Source: an uncultured Clostridium sp.
GTDB taxonomy: Bacteria; Bacillota_A; Clostridia; TANB77; CAG-508
Assembly (NCBI GenBank): GCA_947244675.1
Contig: CAMXLV010000121.1
Span: 1 to 5,003, forward strand
Direction: 5' to 3'
DNA: 5,003 bases
Of the stretch, positions 1 through 5,003 are shown piece by piece. Position 1 is the stretch's first letter; the number at the start of each line of letters is the position of its first letter. A program made the position numbers and the translations under genes. The notes beneath the pieces were generated by a model that saw nothing but the letters and a program-made list of their open reading frames with translations, had not been told where the DNA came from and searched no databases.

Positions 1-4
1 TATT

Positions 5-94
5 CTACATTGATATTTTGCATGGCGCACCTCTAACTTGATCTTCTGTACTAACTCTAATATAAATTCCTGCAATTTTCTTTTCTTCGTTCAT
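5..94 (-). pseudogene. N-terminal fragment of a serine recombinase
   Basis: The ATG at 94-92 follows a GGGAG ribosome binding site (about 104-110). The first 21 residues carry the signature opening of resolvase/invertase-type serine recombinases, IAGIYIRVSTEDQ. Arg13 and Ser15 match the conserved Arg and the nucleophilic Ser that attacks DNA in this family. After Val20-Arg21 the similarity stops: the frame reads GAPCKISM and meets TAG at 7-5. Family members usually continue with an E-G-x-S-hydrophobic segment, so the gene is probably broken by a frameshift or a rearrangement close to the window edge. No CGG is present, so the break is not of the kind seen in pyrG and deoD. Neither other frame downstream gives a clear continuation in the few codons available. 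Such enzymes normally serve phages, integrative elements or invertible switches. The fragment lies 73 bases after a small unknown gene on the same strand. Confidence 0.62.
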
Positions 95-167
95 TTTATA
101 AATCTCTCCCTTCACTATTGAATGGAAAGGCACTTAAATAAATTTTAAGCACAAAAAAACTCTAAAA

Positions 168-452
168 TTAAAGTAGCCTTTCTATGTAGTCTTTTAACTG
201 AGATAAAGGGTATTTATACCTTAAATCTCCCACATAAAAGTAATCACATTCATTAAAGAATAAAAATAACTTATTTTTAATGATTACTCTATGTGGTTCT
301 ACATACGCCAAGTTTGTATGTTCTATAATTCTTAAACAACCTTCAAATATCATTTCGTGTTCAAGTTTTATAGCATTCAAACTACAAGCCCATTCAATTT
401 TAGAGAGCAATTCTCTTTTAATCTTGTTTTTCTTCTTAACGATACTAATCAT
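168..452 (-). CDS. Hypothetical protein of 94 residues
   Basis: I do not recognise this protein. The frame is open back to a TTG at 476-474, but that codon lacks a ribosome binding site. The internal ATG at 452-450 has AAGGAAGG about ten bases upstream, so I chose it, giving 94 residues. The N-terminus is strongly basic (ISIVKKKNKIKRELL). The middle and C-terminal half alternate hydrophobic and polar residues in a way that suggests beta strands (LRIIEH, HRVIIKNKLFLFF, YFYVGDLRYKY), ending in a short predicted helix (LSQLKDYIERLL). There is no signal peptide, clear membrane segment or zinc motif; cysteines are scattered. It sits between the tRNA-Gly terminator and the recombinase fragment, all on the minus strand, so it may belong to a small mobile element, but that is inferred only from position. 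No promoter of its own is evident; it may depend on read-through from the tRNA unit. Confidence 0.6.
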   Translation of the reverse strand: MISIVKKKNKIKRELLSKIEWACSLNAIKLEHEMIFEGCLRIIEHTNLAYVEPHRVIIKNKLFLFFNECDYFYVGDLRYKYPLSQLKDYIERLL

Positions 453-488
453 ACCACACCATCCTTCCTTTTTCAAGATAAAGGCATT

Positions 489-515
489 AAAAAAATCAAC
501 CTTTTACAGTTGATT
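489..515 (-). terminator. Rho-independent terminator of the tRNA-Gly unit
   Basis: On the minus strand AATCAAC, an eight-base loop and GTTGATT form a 7-8 bp stem followed directly by a run of T (493-489 and beyond). It lies about 40 bases past the tRNA 3' end and just before the small hypothetical gene. The stem has only two G-C pairs, so termination may be incomplete. Confidence 0.65.
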
Positions 516-526
516 TATCAATGTTT

Positions 527-542
527 TCGTCTGGTGCGACGA
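527..542. repeat. Short GC-rich inverted repeat in the tRNA trailer
   Basis: TCGTC and GACGA form a perfect 5 bp stem around the six-base loop TGGTGC. It is among the most GC-rich non-tRNA stretches of the window and lies between the mature tRNA 3' end and the terminator. It could affect 3' processing, or be a remnant of an insertion site; there is no direct evidence for either. Confidence 0.35.
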
Positions 543-552
543 TTTTACTTAA

Positions 553-626
<74 letters not shown>

Positions 627-636
627 ATTTGCTCCT

Positions 637-659
637 AACAATTATAAATTATAATTGTT
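637..659. repeat. Perfect 10-bp palindrome over the tRNA promoter -10 box
   Basis: AACAATTATA, a three-base spacer AAT, and TATAATTGTT form a perfect inverted repeat. It covers the whole -10 element and the predicted start region of the tRNA-Gly transcript. It could be an operator for a dimeric repressor or a chance product of AT-rich promoter sequence. Confidence 0.5.
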
Positions 660-676
660 TTTATTTTTTTTGTCAA
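648..676 (-). promoter_or_regulatory. Consensus sigma-A-type promoter of tRNA-Gly
   Basis: On the minus strand TTGACA (676-671) and TATAAT (653-648) are both perfect consensus boxes, exactly 17 bases apart. Transcription would start near 641, about 15 bases before the tRNA 5' end. It lies in the short gap after the pyrG stop codon, so the tRNA does not depend on read-through from pyrG. Confidence 0.88.
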
Positions 677-702
677 TACTTTTCTTAAAAAAATTTAATA
701 TT

Positions 703-2300
<1,598 letters not shown>

Positions 2301-2342
2301 TTTCTTATCTTCCTTTCCCCTTGGCATTATGACATAAAAATC

Positions 2343-2386
2343 AAAAAAAGATTAAAAAAATTGCCAAAATCGGTTTTTTTTTAATC
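2343..2386 (-). promoter_or_regulatory. Terminator-like hairpin in the pyrG leader (candidate attenuator)
   Basis: On the minus strand GATT plus an A-run and a T-run plus AATC form an 11 bp AT stem, with an inner CC/GG pairing around GATTTT. Seven T (2349-2343) follow immediately. It lies between the predicted pyrG promoter and the pyrG start codon, so it would stop transcription before the gene. In Bacillus subtilis pyrG is regulated by leader attenuation that responds to CTP; that transcript begins with GGG, this one does not. Here the first two C of the transcript come directly after nine A. The stem is weak, so its activity is uncertain. Confidence 0.5.
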
Positions 2387-2393
2387 TATTTTT

Positions 2394-2422
2394 ATTCTAT
2401 CACTTTTAAAAAATTTTTTCAA
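2394..2422 (-). promoter_or_regulatory. Predicted pyrG promoter
   Basis: On the minus strand TTGAAA (2422-2417) and TAGAAT (2399-2394), each one base off consensus, are separated by exactly 17 bases. Transcription would begin near 2387-2386, at the first base of the leader hairpin. It is divergent from the deoD promoter, with the two -35 boxes only eight bases apart. A weaker alternative, CATAAT at 2331-2326, lies closer to the gene but lacks a good -35 box. Confidence 0.65.
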
Positions 2423-2430
2423 GCATTTTT

Positions 2431-2459
2431 TTGCTTTTTTTCTTTTTTATTGATATACT
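2431..2459 (+). promoter_or_regulatory. Predicted extended -10 promoter of deoD
   Basis: TGATATACT gives an extended -10 (TG at 2451-2452, TATACT at 2454-2459). TTGCTT at 2431-2436 is a weak -35 box at 17 bases. The start would be near 2466, leaving a leader of about 25 bases containing the ribosome binding site AAGGAGG (2477-2483), seven bases before the ATG. Confidence 0.6.
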
Positions 2460-2490
2460 GTAAAAGAATTAGAAAAAAGGAGGATTTTTT

Positions 2491-3220
2491 ATGCCAACAC
2501 CACATAATGAAGCAAAATTAGGCGAAATTGCAAAAACTGTTATCATGCCAGGAGACCCTTTACGTGCAAAATATATCGCCGAAAATTTTTTAGAAAATGT
2601 AAAATTAGTCAATCAAATTAGAGGAATGTATGCTTACACAGGAACTTATCAAGGAAAAGATTTAACTGTTATGGCTTCTCGGAATGGGAATGCCTAGTAT
2701 GGGAATTTATTGTTATGAATTATACAAATTCTATGAAGTAGAAAACATTATTCGTATTGGTTCTTGTGGTGCTTATCGAGAAGATCTAAAATTATTTGAT
2801 ATTATTTTATCTAATCAAGTCTTTAGTGAAAGCAATTTGGCTCTAACCTTTCATAATGAAGATTGTCATATTGCAAAAGCAAGTGAAAAATTAAATGCTT
2901 GTATCATCAAAACTGCCAAAGAAACTAATATTCCTATTATTCAAGGAAATACTACTTGTATGGACTTTTTTGATTTATATGCTACTGATATTACTAAATT
3001 TTTCACTAGAGTTCCAAAAGATTTTAACCCAATTAGTGCAGAGATGGAAGCTTTTGCCTTATTCTATGTTGCTAAAGTATTTGGCAAAAATGCTTCTTGT
3101 TTAATGAGTGTTGTTGATGTTGTAAATGCTAAAGATAAACCAAGTGCTACTGCCAAAGAAAGAGAACTTGGGCTTCACAAAATGATAAAATTAGCTTTGG
3201 ATTCTGCTATATCCATTTAA
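2491..3220 (+). CDS. deoD: Purine nucleoside phosphorylase, DeoD type, with one +1 frameshift
   Basis: This enzyme cleaves purine (deoxy)ribonucleosides with phosphate to free base and (deoxy)ribose 1-phosphate, for purine salvage in the cytoplasm. The start ATG has a perfect AAGGAGG seven bases upstream. Skipping one C at 2680 joins two frames into 242 residues, the usual length for the hexameric NP-I family. Visible residues include His5 (which reaches into the neighbouring subunit's site), MPGDPLRAKY with Gly21 and Arg25 for phosphate, Arg44 in RGM, Arg88 and Ser91 in RIGSCG, and EMEA (184-187) binding the ribose. An Asp at 209 corresponds to the catalytic Asp204 of Escherichia coli DeoD, although its surroundings are VVDVV rather than VSDH. 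An Arg follows in the AKEREL segment. The break falls inside the conserved GMGMPS motif; both halves are well conserved, so the gene is under selection. Without the skip the product ends at 68 residues. It is convergent with greA. Confidence 0.95.
2680..2682 (+). other. CGG frameshift site in deoD
   Basis: The sequence reads GTT-ATG-GCT-TCT-CGG-AAT, where the family requires V-M-A-S-G-M-G-M-P-S. Skipping the C at 2680 gives TCT-GGA-ATG-GGA-ATG-CCT and restores the motif. Without the skip the frame ends at TAG (2695-2697). Confidence 0.87.
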
Positions 3221-3284
3221 TTACCAACACAAAAGGTGCATAGAATATGTTTTATAGGTTAAATCTTTGATTTTCTTATAAAAT

Positions 3285-3318
3285 AAAAAAGGAAGTCTTA
3301 CTTAATGCAAAGACTTCC
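3285..3318 (-). terminator. Strong terminator of greA, possibly also stopping deoD
   Basis: GGAAGTCTT and AAGACTTCC form a perfect 9 bp stem around a ten-base loop. On the minus strand it is followed by six T (3290-3285), a typical intrinsic terminator after greA. On the plus strand the following TCTTTCT is a poor U-tract, so it would act on deoD only weakly. No better deoD terminator is visible between 3221 and 3284. Confidence 0.85.
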
Positions 3319-3329
3319 TCTTTCTATGG

Positions 3330-3359
3330 TATAGAAAAAATCGAAAATTTTTATCTATA
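3330..3359. repeat. AT-rich inverted repeat after the greA stop codon
   Basis: TATAGAAAAAAT and ATTTTTATCTATA pair over 12 bp with one bulged base around CGAAA. It starts two bases past the greA stop codon and precedes the strong terminator. It may protect the 3' end of the greA transcript or help termination; it has no U-tail of its own. Confidence 0.45.
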
Positions 3360-3361
3360 CT

Positions 3362-3838
3362 TTATTTTTTAATTGATAAAATTTTATATTTCATAATTCC
3401 AGCTGGTGCATTAACTTCTACTACTTGATTCTTTTTTGCCCCTAGCAATGCACTTCCAAGTGGTGATTCATTTGATATTTTATTTTCTGCTAAGTTTACC
3501 TCTGTTGATCCTACAATTGTGTATTCAATCTTTTCATCAAATTCCATATCTAATACTTTTACAATATTTCCAACTTGAACTGTTTCTGTATCAATATCTT
3601 TTTCATCAATGATTTTTGCATGTCTTACTTTGTTTTCTAACTCTGCTATTTTTACTTCATTTTCTGCTTGTGCATTTTTTGCCTCATCATATTCTGAGTT
3701 TTCTGATAAATCACCAAATCCTAATGCTACTTTAATTCTATCTGCTATTTCTGCTCTTTTTTCTGTTCTTAAATAATTTAATTCTTTTTCTAAATTATCA
3801 TATCCTTCTTGTGTTAAAATTACTTCTTTTTCCTCCAT
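3362..3838 (-). CDS. greA: Transcription elongation factor GreA
   Basis: GreA enters the secondary channel of RNA polymerase and stimulates cleavage of backtracked transcripts so that stalled complexes resume. The 158 residues match the family length. The N-terminal coiled coil (about 1-77) has the LTQEGYDNLEKEL opening and the tip motif GDLSENSEYDEAK, in which Asp43 and Glu46 correspond to the metal-coordinating pair at the Escherichia coli GreA tip. The C-terminal FKBP-like domain follows with ISNESPLGSALLGAKKNQVVEV. The ATG at 3838-3836 has AAAGGAG (3854-3848) nine bases upstream, supporting this start. The gene is separated from pgsA by a terminator and appears to be transcribed alone from a promoter near 3906-3934. 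No frame break or unusual residue is seen. Confidence 0.97.
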   Translation of the reverse strand: MEEKEVILTQEGYDNLEKELNYLRTEKRAEIADRIKVALGFGDLSENSEYDEAKNAQAENEVKIAELENKVRHAKIIDEKDIDTETVQVGNIVKVLDMEFDEKIEYTIVGSTEVNLAENKISNESPLGSALLGAKKNQVVEVNAPAGIMKYKILSIKK

Positions 3839-3905
3839 TGTATTTTCTCCTTTCCTATCTAAAGTTTCTATTTGATTTTATTTTATTCGTTAAAAATCTT
3901 TTACT

Positions 3906-3934
3906 ATATTACGTTAAAAAATGAAATTTGTCAA
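3906..3934 (-). promoter_or_regulatory. Possible greA promoter embedded in the pgsA terminator
   Basis: On the minus strand a perfect TTGACA (3934-3929) lies in the loop and stem of the pgsA terminator. Seventeen bases later is TAATAT (3911-3906), a modest -10 box; the better TATAGT (3908-3903) is at 20 bases. The start would be near 3899, giving a leader of roughly 60 bases. The -35 match is strong, the -10 match weak. Confidence 0.45.
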
Positions 3935-3946
3935 GCAAATTTCATT
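3916..3946 (-). terminator. Terminator of the peptidase-pgsA operon
   Basis: AATGAAATTTG and CAAATTTCATT form a perfect 11 bp stem with the five-base loop TCAAG, followed on the minus strand by T (3920-3916). The first stem bases overlap the pgsA stop codon (3947-3945), so termination is tightly coupled to the end of the gene. Confidence 0.8.
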
Positions 3947-4538
3947 AATCTTTTATTAAATCTTTCGCACCTTTCATATAATCTACTCCCGAAAAAATAG
4001 TAGCAATTGTTTGCACAATCATCATAATCGTTACTGTAAGATTTAATAAAAAAGGTACACCTTCTAATTCTCCTGTAAAACATTTCGCAAATGCATTTAC
4101 ATCTAAAAATGCTAAAATAATTGCTATCATTTGTGTTACTGTCTTTAGTTTCCCCCAGTTAGAAGCTGCAATTACTTTTCCCCCTTTTTCAACAGCAATT
4201 AATCGATAACCAGATACTAAAAATTCTCTTGCTAATACAATAATTGGTATCCATGCTGGCAATTTTGTCATTTCTACTAACATAACCATTGCTGCTAGTA
4301 CTAAAATTTTATCAGCTAATGGATCTAAAAATTTTCCAAAAGTAGTTACCTGATTATTTTTTCTTGCTAAATATCCATCTAATTTATCTGTTAGAGAAGC
4401 TAAAATAAATACAAATTCAATTAACCAATAGGTAATTGGTATTCCTAAAAATTCTCCTTTCATTCCCAAAAAAGGTATAATTACCATAATCGGCACTAAT
4501 ATAATTCTAAATATGGTTAATTTATTTGGTAAATTCAT
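3945..4538 (-). CDS. pgsA: CDP-diacylglycerol-glycerol-3-phosphate 3-phosphatidyltransferase
   Basis: The enzyme transfers phosphatidyl from CDP-diacylglycerol to glycerol 3-phosphate, giving phosphatidylglycerophosphate, the committed step to phosphatidylglycerol and cardiolipin in the membrane. The 197 residues are typical. The opening MNLPNKLTIFRIILVP is characteristic of PgsA. The CDP-alcohol phosphatidyltransferase motif D-x2-D-G-x2-A-R-x8-G-x3-D-x3-D is complete: Asp51, Asp54, Gly55, Ala58, Arg59, Gly68, Asp72 and Asp76, the metal- and CDP-binding residues. Several hydrophobic segments (about 8-25, 36-50, 78-100, 133-147 and 163-183) agree with a six-helix membrane enzyme. Its ATG follows the stop of the upstream peptidase gene by 16 bases, with AAAGGG in that gap, so the two are likely co-transcribed and perhaps translationally coupled. 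The family has related substrates (phosphatidylserine synthase, for example), but the N-terminus and length favour PgsA. Confidence 0.94.
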   Translation of the reverse strand: MNLPNKLTIFRIILVPIMVIIPFLGMKGEFLGIPITYWLIEFVFILASLTDKLDGYLARKNNQVTTFGKFLDPLADKILVLAAMVMLVEMTKLPAWIPIIVLAREFLVSGYRLIAVEKGGKVIAASNWGKLKTVTQMIAIILAFLDVNAFAKCFTGELEGVPFLLNLTVTIMMIVQTIATIFSGVDYMKGAKDLIKD

Positions 4539-4554
4539 CTTTTTTATTCCCTTT

Positions 4555-5003
4555 CTATTTTAACATTTCTATTGCCTTTTGCAACTGAGAATCTTCACTT
4601 TCTTCTACTAATAAAATATTTTTAACTGTATCTGGCAAAGCAACTTCTTCATCTGGTTTAATACCAATTTTGTTAATTTCTGTTTTATTTGGTGTTAAAT
4701 ATTTTTCTGATGTTATTTTTAATCCACTTCCATCTGGCAAAGTCAACACTTGTTGAATAACACCTTTACCATAAGTAGTTTCTCCCACTGTTTTTGCTTT
4801 TCCTAAATCTTTTAATGCTCCTGCTAAAATTTCAGATGAACTAGCTGTATTTTTGTTTGTTAAAATAATGATTGGCATATTTATAATTGGGTCTTTTTCT
4901 GATTTTTTAACTTTCTCATTATTATTTTTATCCACTTCATATAAAAGAACTTCTCCTTTATTTACTACATAGTCTGCTATTTCTAAAGCTTCATCTACGA
5001 TTC
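4555..5003 (-). CDS. ctpA: S41 C-terminal processing peptidase (3' part, runs off the window)
   Basis: This is the C-terminal part of a Ctp-type serine protease of family S41, usually a secreted or membrane-anchored PDZ protease acting outside the cytoplasmic membrane. The frame is open to the right edge, where it reads IVDEALEIADYVVNKGEVLLYE, matching the family region before the catalytic centre. The motif TNKNTASSSEILAGALKD carries the nucleophile Ser (codon 4842-4840), and ETTYGKGVIQ carries the general-base Lys (4767-4765), 25 residues later as in CtpB of Bacillus subtilis. LPDGSGLKITSEKYLTPN and IGIKPDEEV follow as expected. The N-terminal anchor and PDZ domain lie outside. An acidic/lysine-rich insert (DKNNNEKVKKSEKD) sits before the catalytic strand, a place of variable length in the family. 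It lies just upstream of pgsA with a 16-base gap. The paralogue (CtpA or CtpB) cannot be decided here. Confidence 0.93.
   Translation of the reverse strand, partial: IVDEALEIADYVVNKGEVLLYEVDKNNNEKVKKSEKDPIINMPIIILTNKNTASSSEILAGALKDLGKAKTVGETTYGKGVIQQVLTLPDGSGLKITSEKYLTPNKTEINKIGIKPDEEVALPDTVKNILLVEESEDSQLQKAIEMLK

Noticed and set aside
131..150. Hairpin CTTAAA/TTTAAG between the small gene and the recombinase start
   Set aside because: The six-pair stem is all but one A-T pairs, with no T-run after it on the minus strand, so it is unlikely to terminate transcription.
677..702. Terminator for pyrG
   Set aside because: Only A/T runs are present; no stem with G-C pairs can be drawn before the tRNA promoter.
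2317..2331. pyrG start at the G-run after CATAAT, as in Bacillus subtilis reiterative initiation
   Set aside because: CATAAT lacks a good -35 box, and the G-run merges with the ribosome binding site with no terminator after it, so the known GGG mechanism would have nothing to regulate.
2421..2440. AAGCA/TGCTT hairpin with a T-run before deoD, read as a terminator or attenuator
   Set aside because: It lies upstream of and overlaps the predicted -35 box, so no transcript would contain it; a 5 bp stem is also weak.
2895..3104. Second plus-strand open frame within deoD
   Set aside because: It overlaps the conserved deoD frame and has no motif or start signal.

Overview
The window is AT-rich DNA from a low-GC Gram-positive (Firmicutes-type) bacterium. 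This rests on strong AGGAGG-like ribosome binding sites, AGA as the main Arg codon, short intergenic gaps, sigma-A-like promoters, U-tailed hairpin terminators and a tRNA with an encoded CCA. I cannot name the genus.

Layout, left to right. The first 94 bases hold, on the minus strand, the start of a serine recombinase whose frame closes after 29 codons. A 94-residue protein I do not recognise follows (168-452, minus). Next comes tRNA-Gly(UCC) (553-626, minus) with a consensus promoter and a terminator. pyrG, CTP synthase, fills 703-2300 (minus). A divergent promoter region (2301-2490) separates it from deoD, purine nucleoside phosphorylase (2491-3220, plus). deoD converges on greA, a transcript cleavage factor (3362-3838, minus). 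Upstream of greA lie pgsA, phosphatidylglycerophosphate synthase (3945-4538, minus), and the 3' part of an S41 C-terminal processing peptidase gene running off the right edge (4555-5003, minus). The peptidase gene and pgsA look like one operon ending in a terminator that overlaps the pgsA stop codon. pyrG and deoD both serve nucleotide metabolism, but nothing visible shows co-regulation beyond the shared intergenic region.

The most striking observation is a repeated reading-frame anomaly. pyrG is interrupted twice and deoD once. In all three cases the break is one extra C directly before a conserved Gly codon, so the ribosome would meet CGG in the zero frame (TCA-CGG-T, CAT-CGG-A, TCT-CGG-A). 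Skipping that C restores full-length proteins with intact active sites. These are the only three in-frame CGG triplets in any protein gene here; Arg is otherwise encoded by AGA, AGG, CGA and CGT. This suggests either that CGG is a missing or unassigned codon resolved by +1 frameshifting onto GGN, or a systematic sequence error. Phase and context favour a biological explanation, but the window alone cannot prove it.

A second point of interest is the pyrG leader. A good promoter fires straight into a terminator-like hairpin, and the first cytidines of the transcript come right after a run of nine A, which would suit CTP-sensitive attenuation.
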